From NCBI GenBank assembly GCA_038501625.1, contig JAZAYU010000014.1, positions 434,001 through 498,000 of the forward strand: a stretch of 64,000 bases of DNA. The letters are read 5' to 3'. The notes under the pieces are model-generated. The model was given only the letters and a program-made list of their open reading frames with translations, was not told the origin of the DNA and ran no database searches. The translations under genes were made by a program, and so were the position numbers. Positions 1 through 12,398 of the stretch are shown here, one piece after another; the stretch's first letter is position 1; each line of letters starts with the position of its first letter. Origin of the DNA: Corbicula japonica. Its lineage: Eukaryota; Mollusca; Bivalvia; Venerida; Cyrenidae.

Positions 1-140
1 CAAATTCACGGAAATTTTGCATTAAAAGCATTAAATAAAAAAATTGTTTTACCAGTGAAAGATGGAAATATATTTTACTTGTGAACTCCGGAATTATATA
101 TTTTCACTCATGGCTTCGCCACTCGTGAAAATACGAATTC
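1..140. repeat. Foldback-family fragment (ACTCCGGAATTAT family)
   Basis: It carries TTTTACCAGTGAAAGAT, a GTGAACTCCGGAATTAT block and GGCTTCGCCACTCGTGAAAA. The same blocks form the arms of the tandem hairpins at 11557-11929, and parts recur at about 2745-2850 and 9600-9680. This is a dispersed inverted-repeat element cut by the window edge. Confidence 0.6.
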
Positions 141-910
141 AGGAGCTCACTCGATATAGATCTAATATATTTCTTTATAACATACCTTCCGGTGTGGGAG
201 TGTAATAACACTCGTTATATATTTTCGATATATAACTAGTTATATATCATTCATCCGCGTTATCAGCGATCAAAACAAATTTATGAAAATGACTTACTTT
301 TTCCATTTGACCACTTCAGGCAAGCAAGCAGCTTCTATAAGGAACTTAAGCATTCCTTTTATTGATAATATCCACGGAAAATATAACTTTCTTACTCCGT
401 ATGATAGACGAAAGTCTATGATGAAATTCAACAACAGCAAACAAAGCCAATTTCATTTCGTTTTAATCGAAAACAAAATGACCCAGACGCTGACATCGTT
501 TTCAGAACATCGTCGGTGTGATCTTACAACATACCCGAAACAAAATCAAAACACTAGTAACACATTTTCAATCCAAATTATGAGTTTATATCCAGCAATT
601 TTCAATGTTGTCATATGCCGCTGTGAAAGTTTACACAAATGACGTCATACAGTAGATCGATTTATTTTTTTTAAACACAACTTCAAAAGTCTAGAACTGG
701 TAGATTCTTTTATCTAGACTCTAGCGCAGTTAATTTTATTTATTTATTTATTCTTGTTTTGGCAAATGGGAAAACGGTAGGATAAATTCTTTGGGGACTC
801 GCTTATGTATCACCCGGTAAGACCGCATTACACACGTTTTAATTTCGCTCTACTAGGCGATAGAAAGGGACAATTCATGGATTTAGCTTGTTTTTCGGGG
901 TATTTGATAA
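141..910. other. Non-coding stretch, no supported feature
   Basis: AT-rich sequence with a 119-codon open frame at 283-642 that shows no domain, no exon-like ends and biased AT codons. I see no gene here. Confidence 0.5.
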
Positions 911-1062
911 AGAGGATACAACATGAGTGATCATTTTATACTGAAATTATTAAACTCGTCATCTAAATCGATATAAAACTCGGCAAAAGCCTCGTTTAAT
1001 ATCGATTTAGACGACTCGTTTAATAATTTCAGTATAAAATGATCACTCGTGTTGTATCCTCT
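911..1062. repeat. Foldback element, long near-perfect hairpin
   Basis: The left arm starts AGAGGATACAACATGAGTGA and the right arm ends with its reverse complement, with a loop around GGCAAAAGCC. It resembles a small non-autonomous foldback or MITE. Confidence 0.75.
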
Positions 1063-1153
1063 ATATAATACATACCTTACTATTTATAGTAACAAATTCA
1101 TATAGTAACTTTGGCTATTATTGTCCAGACCGGGGCATTATCATATAATCGGC

Positions 1154-1197
1154 CCTCACGCGAGGGCTGATATCATGATATCAGCCCTCGCGTGAGG
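1154..1197. repeat. Perfect 44-bp palindrome
   Basis: Two 22-bp arms (CCTCACGCGAGGGCTGATAT...) meet without a spacer. It is probably the core of a decayed inverted-repeat element. Confidence 0.85.
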
Positions 1198-1771
1198 AGC
1201 GCGCGAGGTCATAATATTTCCGTTTTGTTTTCAATCGTAAAGAAATCATCTATTTAAACAGAAGCTTTGGAATGATTAAAACTAAAACTGAAATGTACGT
1301 ACCAGAGAAATATCCCGATTTAAAATCACGTTTCCTCCAAAAAATTGTTCTTATCGTTTTCTCCAAACATACTTCCGGTAGAATAAAGCCTATTACAGTA
1401 TTAGGTGAAGATTATCGAAGCTCGCAGCAGTGGTATAAGTATGAAACACTCTTAAATCATAGCCTTTACAAACTCATACCACGTTAAACACTTCATTATT
1501 AGAACATATTCCGTCCTGTCCAATGATTTTGCAATGAAGTTCTTGTTTAAAAGCAAAAAGAAAAAGAAACATTCAACCGACAGTGATTTGCTTTGTTTGA
1601 AAAGTAAACATTCGTCGAATTACATCACATGTTAAACTTAAATGACGTAATACTTGAATCGTGACGTAGTGCTCGTTCAATTAACAAGTGCTCGCTCAAG
1701 AAGCTGAGTGAACATTTTATAAAAAGATGTCCAAATAGATGTCTCTAAAGGTATGTATTATAGACGTTAAA

Positions 1772-1897
1772 ACACGGCTGAGCGGGGCCGAGGCGTGATA
1801 ATCGGCCCTCGGTCGCAAACGGCCCTCGGGCTAAAGCCCTCGGGCCGTTATGCTCCTCTCGGGCCGATTATCACGCCTCGGCCCCGCTCAGCCGTGT
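1772..1897. repeat. GC-rich hairpin element
   Basis: Arms of about 36 bp start ACACGGCTGAGCGGGGCC. The inner part repeats CGGCCCTCGG and CCCTCGGGCC. It is far more GC-rich than its surroundings. Confidence 0.75.
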
Positions 1898-2408
1898 ATT
1901 ATCATCTAATTATTATACTGCAAAGAAATTTGCTTGAATTTGATTGGATAATTTGCCGTTGATATTTATCCGTATAAATTTACGGATCGGCCGTAGATAT
2001 GAACTCACGTGCCTTATTTCCGTCTCTGGCCTCTCAACATTTTGTTGTCGTCCGCCATTTTTTTTAATTTCGGTAAAAATGCATAATTTCAAGCCGATCT
2101 TGTAAATTATAAAGCGGTATGCTTAGGGATTACTTAAATTGTTACAAAAAAATATTCGTGTTGTTTTTAACGTTGAAAACGATCATATTATTCTAAAAGT
2201 TTGTAATTAAATATCAAATCGATAGTCCATTCAATTTCTTTAGCAGTGACGTCATGCAGTTAGATTAATGGCGTCAGACATGTAATTATTGAGGTTCTCA
2301 GAGGGGAATCAAGCCGTTCGGCATTAAATAAGCGAAATAAATGAAAAATCGATGTTTTCTAATTATTTTGTCTGAAAAAGTGTTTGCAGTATAATAAAAC
2401 AATTATAT

Positions 2409-2532
2409 GGTTCCTTGAAAGGGTATGTGAGGATATATTGCCGGTCTGGGTGTCATATTATCCCTCGCCTGCGGCTCGGGTTATATGAAACACAGACCGG
2501 CAATATATCCTCACATTCCCTGTCAAGAAACC
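2409..2532. repeat. Hairpin element, NGCCGGTCTG family
   Basis: The arms GGTTCCTTGAAAGGGTATGT and its imperfect complement flank TCCCTCGCCTGCGGCTCGGG. Related partial copies lie at about 55695-55740 and 61975-62045. Confidence 0.7.
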
Positions 2533-3239
2533 AAATAACTATATAATATTACACTGATAAAAACAAAAATCCTCTATTTCCCGTCAAACAAAGTAGTATT
2601 TGACTGTTTTTCAAACATTGGAATATAATTTTTATTTTCACTGTTAGTTTCATGTTATGAAAACGGGCTAAAGTTTGGATATATGACGTCATGACGTCAC
2701 GTCATAAACATTTTTGGCGCCATTTCGAGGAATTTTTCTGTCAAATTAACACAAAATTTGCACTAAAGGCGTAAAATAAAAAAAAATTGTTTTTACCAGT
2801 AAAAGTTAAAATCGTGAACTCCGGAATTATGCAGTCTCCGGAATTATGCAGTCTGATTAAAACGATATCTTTTAAACGTCTTTTAGCGACGATTTCACGT
2901 TTTTAGCGCGCAATTACAATACTTATTAGAATTAAATTGATTTTTTTTCATTTAAACCTATTGTTTGTTTCATATATAAATGTAAATTTATTAAACGCAT
3001 GAGTTCTGCAAAGAAAATAAAAAATTCGATTGATATAGTCTTTTGACATCCACCAAACTCTCCACGACGCAGTTAATTCATAATTATACCCAAAACGGTT
3101 TATCGGAGAATTGTTCACGGCGTGGAAAAGATAATAATAGTTGTTGTTGTTTGTTGTTGTTGTTTTTGTTTAACTGTCCTGCTTTCTCACACGGGACTTG
3201 GGGCTCAACGAAAGTTCAGTTCCCTATGTTTGTTTTCTT

Positions 3240-3740
3240 TTTAAAGTTTTTATTACAAAATGAAACTTAATTTGAAACTGTTAAGTAACTAGTTTACTTG
3301 AACTAATTAGAAGAAAAGCGAGAAATACCGTATGTAACACGAGAAAGAAAACATCGGGTTAACGACTGACATGTCACCCACCCAGCACCTACAAAGTTGT
3401 TTTTATTTATTTATTTATTTTTGTTTTTATTACAAATCTAGGATTATTTCAAACTTGTGAACTCCGAACTCAGTAGAAGAAAAGCGAGAATTACTGTATG
3501 GTAGATGAGAAAGAAAACATCTGATCAGCGGTTGACATGTAACCCACCCAGAACCTATATAAAATGTTTGTTTTTTATTTACTTTTTATTACAAACAGAA
3601 ACTAAATATGGTATTATTTTGGTAACTACTAACTCTCAACTCTATAGAAGAAAATGGAGAATAAGGATATTGTTCTTGAGAAAGAAAACAACGGCTTTGC
3701 GACTGACATCTCACCCAACCATTACCTCCAGAAAGAAACT
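3240..3740. repeat. Subterminal tandem repeats of piggyBac copy 1, ~170-bp unit, about 3 copies
   Basis: The phrase GAGAAAGAAAACATCGGGTT or variants recurs at about 3338, 3507 and 3680, with ACATGTCACCCACCCAG and TTTTTATTACAAA in each unit. Copy 2 has four units in the same place. Confidence 0.7.
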
Positions 3741-4639
3741 ATTAACGAAACAGATTTCACACGTAATTATGTTGCGGATTAGCAACTACCTATGAAAGAA
3801 CATGCTGAGGTCGTAAACAGGTTACATTTCTATACACCTGTGCCGACAGAAGCCCGTGGGATTAACTGCCTTACTGGTTACCAACCACTAATTCAATTTC
3901 CATACACTTCCATTGTAACTTTTCATCAATTTCTGAATTTACTATTGGGTCAAGCCCTTAAAATCTTACAGTTCTCAAGAGAACCAACCTAGTCACACCG
4001 TCAAATATTAATTCTACCATAGCATGACCAATAAACTTTTTCGGCATTTTAGCCCAGTCTCTGCGGAACTTTTGTTTACATTCTGTCAAAAATGATAGCT
4101 ATTTTTAAAGTTGAATTGCACTTTTTTTTCACTATTAATTTCATACTAATTGTATTCCAATTACTACAAAATCATTATATTTTATCAAAATAATGTTCTT
4201 TTTAAAATATTAATTTTCATTTTCTACCAATCAGGCTTGACGTCCTGTTACTGGTCCGCAAATTCCCTGCACAAAATTATTTAGAGGCCTGATCACCAAT
4301 ATTTAGTGGTCTATAACCTCCTGCATGCGGCGCTTCCGGTCACCGGCAGCCCGCCTAGAGCCAACGGAGCGGTCTCGAGGCTTCCCTCGCGCAGTTGGCT
4401 TCGTTGGTTGTTTTTACAGTGTACAGTTCCAAGATGCTCACGTGATAATGATATTTGTCAGAATAAAAATTCCAAGTACAAAAAGAAGCATAACTCCATT
4501 AAATGTGACCTGGAATCTGAGAAATTTGGCATCATCATGACGGTGATGCCATAAGCAATATAGTTTAAAAGTTTGATGAAGCCATATTAAGAAATGGCAG
4601 TTATAGCCAACGTTAAGTTTTTGTGACGTAATGACGGAC

Positions 4640-4995
4640 GGAAGTTTGAGCCGTTGTTTTTAAGGTTAGCTGTCTTTATTGCATTAGGCATTTGTCGGTT
4701 TTGCCTTAGGATGCCGGTGAGATAAGTTTGAGTTGGAATGAGTTCAGATGCAAGCCATCATAATATACATTTTATAATTTGTTTTCAGTAGATTTGATTC
4801 CGACAAAAGCCGGGAAACAACAACACTACCCTGTAAAATGCCGGGTTCAACAGGATCATATTGCGGCCCCCTATAACATAGGATAATAATAACACACCCA
4901 GTTACGGATTCAAACAACATCCACAATTTGATGCCAAATTTTGATTTTTTTATGAAATGTATTGCTTCATAATAGACCAAGCTTTTGTCCCAACT
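4640..4995 (-). pseudogene. piggyBac transposase fragment (catalytic core), copy 1
   Basis: The minus strand reads KKSKFGIKLWMLFESVTG and YRGPQYDPVEPGILQGS, nearly the same as the core of the transposase at 22487-24249. Stops and length changes show it is dead. It breaks off at the insertion site at 5017. Confidence 0.75.
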
Positions 4996-6306
4996 TACTT
5001 TTCACCCACACATAGTACACGCCGGGGGAACTCTGATATGGAACTCGTCTTGCGCTCCCGATAAAATCATATCAGTCGCTTCCGGGGTTCCATATCAGAC
5101 GGAAAATTGACACCGAAAAAGGTAGGTGATCCTTAATTTCCATCGATCACATAAATAAGGGCCCATTTTCGAAAAACTCGAATGCTATTCGACCCTCCTT
5201 TGAATCACGAACAAAATGATATTTGTCTCTTTTTGATCAGTTCAAAATCGACTGTAAAAACGATGTTGAAAGCGAAGGATTGATAATAACTGTAGGCCGA
5301 TCTTCGAACATTTTAAGAAATAATACGTTGTTTACTCCTTTGTAAGGAAGTAGTATCGTGTGTATGCGTAAAATTAGATGATATCTCCCATCAGATGAAA
5401 CTTCAGTGGCCAGAAAATGTACAGCTACTGAATTATTCGTTAAAATATTTTTGAGTTCCATATCAGGCTGACGAGTTCCATATCAGACCAAGCAGTTTCG
5501 CATTAAAATGCTTTTAAGCATGTATAATTATATATGAAAGGATGTTTTACATTTAATTATATTAATTTTTTGCGGTAGAATGATTTTCAATATTAAATTT
5601 GTCATTGCTCATGGAGTTTCTTTTCCATTATTCAGGGGATGGATCGCTTGGGTCAGGGCATACTAACGTCGGATGGAGTTGAGAAACCAAGGACCGTTTC
5701 TTCGACACGCCAATCAGAAAAAAGCAAAAGAAGAAAATATTTAAGTTTCAAGTCTGGTATCAATGAACCACGGCGGGGTGAAATGCCTGTTTAACCAGTG
5801 CACATTATACACAATCAAGGAAACCAAAGTCCTAATGGCGAAACAATGTGAACTTTACTTTTACAACTGATTTATGGTCTGCCTTAAAATGTACGACTTC
5901 CAAATGAATGCATCAAGTGTATTACCAGTGACAGACTTAAAATACTTTCATGTTCAAGAAAATCACTTTTTGCGTGAACAATGACTTTTAATGTTATCAA
6001 AACTATGAGATATTATTAGTTTGTATAAATACATCTGTAACCTGGATTACATGCCATTTGTTGCGAATTTTTTTAGAAGTGTTAATTTTATAGTAATGCA
6101 TCTCAGAAAGAAGATTTAATTTATAAAAGCAAAACAGATGTAGATTGTGATATTTCAAGCTTACAGCACTGTATTAAATAAATCAAAAATAAAAGTCTTG
6201 CATTGGTTACTTGTATGTGAATGTCAAAAACCACAAATTTTATATTTATTTATTTTTTACTTTTCTTTTATCCATGTAAGGAAAGTGAATAACATTCACA
6301 GATCTA

Positions 6307-6424
6307 TTTAAACTCTTTTATTTCAAAACATTTCGGTCACCGGCCTTCTTCAGTTGATATCGCGAGTTCGATATCAATTGAAGAAGGCCGATGGCCAAAA
6401 TGTTTTGAAATAAATGAGTTTAAA
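6307..6424. repeat. Hairpin inside the 5018-7398 element
   Basis: The arms carry TTTCAAAACATTT and CCGGCCTTCTTCAGTTGATAT, with a loop at CGCGAGTTCG. Probably a small foldback insertion. Confidence 0.65.
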
Positions 6425-6496
6425 AGGATTTTTTAAGTAAAACACAAAGAAAATATGTACTTTATCTTTAATTTTAAACGATTTTAAAATAAATCA

Positions 6497-6760
6497 TTAA
6501 AAGTTTGAGAATATATCTCCACAGTGTAGTTCACGTGGTGTCGTTTGAATGTTTTGTTCTGCAATATTGAAAGGTTTTTCATTCATTTTGTCATCACAGG
6601 TGTGCATTTGGGCTGTGTAATTCCCTCTAACAATGAATAGTTTGCTGCGTTTATTGCAAGCAGATTTTGTTCCCGGCAATATGATGTCTAAGAGTCCGCT
6701 TGTACTCAAATTGTCCACTGCATATGTCACATTTAAATCCTAGAATTCCAACATGAATGC
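6497..6760 (-). pseudogene. C2H2 zinc-finger-like coding remnant inside the 5018-7398 element
   Basis: On the minus strand, 6739 downwards reads FKCDICSGQFEYKRTLRHH, which fits the F-C-x2-C-x3-F-x5-L-x2-H half of a C2H2 finger. The frame then stops soon after ICLQ. The overlapping frame holds HTCDDKMNEKPF, which resembles a finger linker. A TTCTAG acceptor-like site sits just before the finger. It may be a captured gene fragment or part of a lost transposase. A related copy lies at about 26340-26495. Confidence 0.45.
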
Positions 6761-7477
6761 CACTGGTAACAGATCAGATTCTTGTAATAATGTTTGATGC
6801 AGTATCCCATTCAGTGCGCTCCATGTCTGTACAATCATTAACTGAAATAGATTAAAACACATCAAAGTTAGGTCATCACAAAAATTCAACAAACTAGCAT
6901 GCATGTAAATATTTCTACATGACCAATTCTGATATGGAACTCAGCTCTCTGATATGGAGCTCAAAAATATTTTAATAAATAACTAAGCAGTCATAAATTT
7001 GCGGCCATCAAAATTATAGCAGATTGAACTTATGATTCGAGTTAACACATGTAAACAAGTAACTGTCACTTTACAATGAGATAAACACCATTTTATTTCA
7101 AAAACATTTCAAGAGCGGCCTATAGTTATGATCAATCCTTCGCTTTCAACATCTTTTTTACAGTCGATTTTGAACTGATCCAAAAGAGACAAATATCATT
7201 TTGTTCGTGATTCAAAGGAGGATCGAATAGCATTCGAGTTTTTCCGAAAATGAGCCCTAATTTACATAACTTTACAAGTTCAGGATCACCTACCTTTTTT
7301 TAGTGACAATATTCCGTCTGATATGGAACCCCGAAAGCGGCTGATATGATTTTATCGGGAGCGCAAGACGAGTTCCATATCAGAGTTCCCCCGGCGTGAT
7401 AGTAGCTGCTTTGAAGTGTAAAGGAAGCTAGATCTTAATGTGTAGAAATTCTAAAAAACAACAACATCGGTTGTCCT

Positions 7478-7480
7478 TCA

Positions 7481-7514
<34 letters not shown>
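7478..7514. repeat. Poly-T tract
   Basis: A run of about 30 T with one C-containing edge. Confidence 0.9.
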
Positions 7515-8149
7515 TTCATATCATTTCAATTTATATACAACACAACAAAACTTACATCAACAATACAGAGGATTTAAAATAAAACAGTTAGATATTTTGT
7601 TAACATTACTGTATCAATGTCAATTTCATTGGCCCAAAATGGGACAGGAGAAAATCTATAATACATTATAAAACTTTTGGATAAAATGTGTGTGTATATC
7701 TTTCTTTTTCAAAAATTGAAGGTAAATATTTTATTCCTTTCGCAAAATTTCAAGTGAGTCAATGGCAACTGTTCTTTCCTCACTAATAAAATAAGATTTA
7801 TAAATTGTGAATCCTATATAGCTGAAAATTAAATTAACATCTATGTATTCTTTTGGATTTTTATAGAACAATACAATATATTTCAGATATTCCTTCATTT
7901 TCTCAAATAATGTTCTATAGAAGGTTTTTTTTACCCAAACCCATGTTGGAAACAACGGCTATGAAGCCCTTGAGCTCAGCTAGGCTAACGTTTTTCCACG
8001 AATGTAATCTAGAGGAAGGTCGTCGATGTGGTCTTTCCCGCCCGTCAAACGAAAACAAAAATGACTATATTTTTATCTTGTTTGTTAAATCCAGCAGGTT
8101 TGTAGTCAGTATTTCCCTTTATGAAAAATATTAAAATAACACCAGGTTT

Positions 8150-9570
8150 ATTTATAAACGGGTATTTATTCCAAAATACCATAAAAGGCTAAACACAGTT
8201 TAGGCGCAAAAAATCGAATATTTTGTATTTGTAACCCATTTTATAAGAATAATAAGATCTCGCAGCACATTCACAATGACATATTAGTAAATAGCGCAAA
8301 TTATAAATGAGTTGACCTGATTCTTATGGTCATAAAGTATAAACAAATTCATTAATGTTTTACTAACTTAAAGCTGATCCACGGACAACACAAACGGCTG
8401 AATGTAACAGAATGAATAATAAGTGTATACAGTCGAACCTGTTTTAAACAGCCACCCAAAGGGAGTCACAAAAAGGTGCTTAAGACAAGTAAAAAAAATA
8501 ACTAAATGTCCTTCTTGGACATAATCCAAACTAGCTGATTGAGGCAGGTGGTTGCTGAATGCAGGTGGCTGCTACGGCAGGTTCAACTGTACATATAAAT
8601 ATAATATATAATCAGTATGACTTTGTTTAAAACAGTACGTGATGAGTTTTTTTATTATTTCTTTCCGGTTTTTTTTCCATATGTCAACTATTTTAAACAT
8701 ATTCAGACTTATCCGCTTCCGAAGTAAACATTTCTTACTAATCCTATATAATATATCCCTTTTGCAAAGCGAATATAACAAAAAGAAATACATCTTCATG
8801 GTATTTTTTTCACGGAACATATGTGGGTAAATTAAATAGCGCTATTATATTATTGGTACAGCATTTTCTTACCCCGGTACAAGACATACGGGACTGCCTG
8901 GTGAATGTCGCAGGAAATTTGCGCTTAATCTTAGAATACGTCGTTTACTCTTCTGACAAAAACTAGTGTCACGGATACTGTGACGATTTTGATGTAATCA
9001 CGAAAATGCATTTACTCGTAATAGTCGTGCAACATGTTAAATTAACATATAAGTATTACATCCCATGCACTATAGTTGCGACTTATCTAAAAATAAATAA
9101 TTTTATCAAAGATTGAAAAGAGCAAGCGTTGCATGATTACGTACCGCTTGACCGGAATTTTGTTAACTATAGACGTACATATCAGAGCATTTCAGATTTC
9201 TTTGCAACATGTATTACAAGATTCCAAATATTAGCCAAACATATATGCTGATGGCTAACATTTCCCCATTTATGTTTTAGAAATCTTCAATTAAGACTAA
9301 TTTTAAGTGGACTCCGTGCGGCTTATCAAGCTAATTTGAACGATAAATGGCGCGAAATATAACGTCAACGGTAACGCGACGTAAATGAGGTCATCAAAAT
9401 GTTGAAATAACAACTATTATTATTTGTTATAAAGCAACTCACAAGACCTTATCTACAATTAAATGTGCTAAATCAATCAGAAATATGTATTTATTCGGGC
9501 CACTAAAGTGGCCGTCTGGCAAATTTGAGGAACCTTCTTGGGCCAAAAAAGTGGCCCGCTGGAAGTCTAA
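8150..9570. other. 3' non-coding part of piggyBac copy 1
   Basis: Matches 23900-25290 of copy 2, ending in the block GGGCCACTAAAGTGGCCGTC and GGCCAAAAAAGTGGCCC. Both blocks are small inverted repeats near the 3' terminus. No gene seen. Confidence 0.65.
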
Positions 9571-9869
9571 GGGTTAAACCCGGTATGCTATCTCTGACTT
9601 TAGTGAGTTTGGGAATTATGTATTATCACTTGTGGCTTCGCCACTCGTAAACGAATTGCGGAGCCCACTTGTATCCTCTATTAAATCAATTTAGCTTTAA
9701 ATTTAATATTTTAAAGTCATAATTTGTATATTCGAAAACGTTTCCGTTTTTAGATGATTTTGGGTCCGTCAAGGGAACAGATGTCTTCGGGAAGCAAACT
9801 GTTTAAAAAACAATATATGATTTGATAAAAGACATTAAATGTAGTGTTGATACTATCCAAATATGTAAA

Positions 9870-10102
9870 AGTCTTACTTACCACACTCCTCCCAATCATG
9901 TTCATCGATAAAAAGAAAATTATCAAAATCTCAATAACGGCAAAATTCCGTTAAATGAAACTTTGCACAAATGTTAATGTATCTTTTTTGCAGATGGTAA
10001 GACACGTTAGAACAGTAAAGAAAAAAAGCGAGATCTAAAAATTCCCTCAGCTTAAATTTACATAAGTTCACAAAAACTTTACAAAACAAAACTTCATTTT
10101 AA
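9870..10102. mobile_element. Left part of a TTAA-type MITE split by the 16-kb element
   Basis: Matches 59140-59368 of the intact relative, including CACTCCTCC near the end and AGCGAGATCTAAAAATTCC. Its right part continues at 26105. The sequence is broken exactly at TTAA (10099-10102). Confidence 0.75.
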
Positions 10103-10640
10103 GGTGGAACGCGCCTCAAATTTTTTTTTTCGAGTTTCCTCACGAAATTTCGCATACATATAATTGAGCATATGTCTGATTTGGATGTGTGCTTACTTTT
10201 TTTAGTATCCTTAGCCGTTTCGAAACTACAAGCCTTCAAAGTATGCCACTAACGTCACTTTTGAGACGTCTGTCAATTTTCCCGCGTTCAAGCAACAAAA
10301 GCCGATATTTCAGTCAATTTTGCGTTGATTGCTACGAAATTTCATCACCTAGTCCGTCTTACAAATTACTTCATGTACATATAATTTTCTTATCCGTGGC
10401 TTACAAATTTAATGCGTCTTTAACGTCCGTTTTCAGAGACAAAATGGCGTCGCGTTTTGCTTAAAAAATCGCGGTGTTCGTTGATTATAAAAAAAATTGC
10501 AAATTTAAATTTTGATTTTTTAACTCTATTGATTAAAATTTTTACGACAAAACGTTTGATATCAAGAAAAGTAATCCTTACCAGCTTCGTTTTCGCTCAA
10601 TATCAATTTATTCTACCCCTCTGTCTACTTTTATTTGACG
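10103..10640. repeat. Left inverted terminal arm of the 16-kb element
   Basis: Pairs with 25620-26104. It contains GAGTTTCCTCACGAAATTTC and TTTGAGACGTCTGTCAATTT. Open frames in it are not conserved between the arms. Confidence 0.75.
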
Positions 10641-11506
10641 TTTAAAGTACTTGTGTGTTCTGCAAATTTAGTTAATAAGTAAAAATATCTTTAAAGAAAA
10701 TAATAGAATTTGGTATCAAATAAAAAATCATTACATTCCTGATACAATTCAGATATTGTTTTTGGCAGTTGTAATTTCTATCAAGGCACATGGCTCTCAA
10801 ACAACACCATCGAAGAATGGAAATGGGCTGTAAATCGCCGTATTTGTTGTTATTGAACTAAAATAGTGGCGCACAGAATTATTTTATCAAAACGGACATA
10901 TCATGTCAACAATTCCTTTCGAGCTGTTTTAGAAAAATGCCATGGATTTCTCAACATTTTAATTGCATATGATAAAATGAACGTTTTATAATTTCGAGTT
11001 TTTGTCGAATTTTCACATATAAAATCTGGTAGGAACAAATACTCCTATGTTTTGCATGTTTTTTGTTATGTATTCAGGAACAATGGATTCACATCTCCGT
11101 AATATATTTAATTTCATATCTCCATATTTAATTAATTAAAATATCTTTAACTGTGGATTTTTGTTTTAATCACGATTTCACAAAGTAGGGGCCTACGAGT
11201 AAACACGTCTTTTGTAACGCTGTAATTATCGACGTTAGCGATCTCTGATAACCTGCATGTGATAACATTTACAAGTATTGAAATACGAACAAATCAATCA
11301 ATCAATCACAATAAATCAATCAATCAGTCAGACAGACAGGGAATGAAGGAATGAATCAATAAAGGAAGGAATTAATTAGTGAATGATTTTGGGTTCTGAT
11401 CTATAGAATGTGTAACAACATGAATATTTATTCCGATGTTTTTATTTTATTGTTTTCTGCTAGTGTCCTTAAAATTACAATGGTAAATTGTAATTTAAAA
11501 AAAACG
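10641..11506. other. Interior of the 16-kb element, no gene seen
   Basis: AT-rich sequence. A short AATC/AGAC simple repeat lies at about 11290-11365. No coding signal. Confidence 0.5.
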
Positions 11507-11960
11507 AATGTTTACTGAACGGTTCATAAACTAATTTTATTACTAAATAGAGGATATTTGTTTTTACCAGTGTAAGATAGAAATATATTTCACCGAGTGA
11601 GCTCCGGAATTTGTATTTTCACGAGTGGCGAAGCCACGAGTGAAAATTCATAATTCCGGAGTTCACGAGTGAAATATATTTCTATCTTTCACTGGTAAAA
11701 ACAAATTTTCTTTTCATTTTATGCTTTTAGAGCAAAATGTTTACTGAACGGTTCATAAACTTATTACTAAATAGAGGATATTTGTTTTTACCAGTGTAAG
11801 ATAGAAATATATTTCACCGAGTGAGCTCCGGAATTTGTATTTTCACGAGTGGCGAAGCCACGAGTGAAAATTCATAATTCCGGAGTTCACGAGTGAAATA
11901 TATTTCTATCTTTCACTGGTAAAAACAAATTTTCTTTTCATTTTATGCTTTTAGAGCAAA
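11507..11960. repeat. Tandem duplication of a foldback element (two hairpins)
   Basis: Two ~225-bp units start with AATGTTTACTGAACGG (11507 and 11737). Each contains a ~149-bp near-perfect hairpin (11557-11705 and 11781-11929) whose tip is GAGTGGCGAAGCCACGAGTG. The arms match the family at 1-140. Confidence 0.85.
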
Positions 11961-12398
11961 ATTTGCGTTAATTTGACAGAAAAGTTGCGAGAAATGGCGC
12001 CAAAACCGCTTGCTTATGACGTGGCGTCATGACGTCAAATATACAAATTTGAGCCCGTTTTCTAAACGTTCTCATTTGGTATTTTACATGCGTTTGGGTA
12101 CCAACGTGAAAAATCAGTGAAAATAAAAATGATATTCCACTGTTTGAAAACAGTGAAATACCACTTTTATTTCACCGGGATATTTCTATAATTCACTGAA
12201 AAGCATAAAATAAATATTCTTGTTTGTTCTCCGTTTAAGGGCTCTTCCGCCTCAAACGAGGACATAATGATGTCGTCAGAAATCATGTGTTCGCTAGGTA
12301 ACAAACTTTCTATAAAACTCATTGTTTTGTCAATCAAAATTTTCAAATATTGAGGTTTTTATCTGTAAGAATAAAAATGTTCTCTTTACTCCTTTTAA

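Larger units (their letters stand above)
5018..7398. mobile_element. 2.38-kb DNA transposon with ~265-bp inverted ends, 6-bp target duplication
   Basis: It begins CACGCCGGGGGAACTC and ends with the reverse complement. ATAGTA lies on both sides (5012-5017 and 7399-7404). The empty site is seen in copy 2 near 23405 (ACACATAGTTGCTG). The inverted arms run to about 5283 on the left and from about 7135 on the right. Inner copies of GAGTTCCATATCAG occur near both ends. No transposase was recognised. The superfamily is unclear because a 6-bp duplication with CAC ends is not typical of the common groups. Confidence 0.85.
2870..9573 (-). mobile_element. piggyBac-type element, degraded copy 1
   Basis: Collinear with the better copy at 18101-25291. 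It shares the 5' GATTTCACGTTTTTAGCGCG block, the subterminal tandem repeats, transposase pieces and the 3' end CTGGAAGTCTAAGGG followed by TTAA (9574-9577). The 5' terminus is missing. Transposase remnants in minus orientation are the Cys-rich C-terminal region (~4320-4440), a catalytic-core fragment (4640-4995) and an N-terminal core piece (~7900-8060). The last two are separated by the inserted element 5018-7398. The start near 2870 is approximate. Confidence 0.7.

Noticed and set aside
283..642. 119-codon frame near the left end
   Set aside because: No domain, no supporting splice or promoter signal, and it sits in a repeat-rich stretch.
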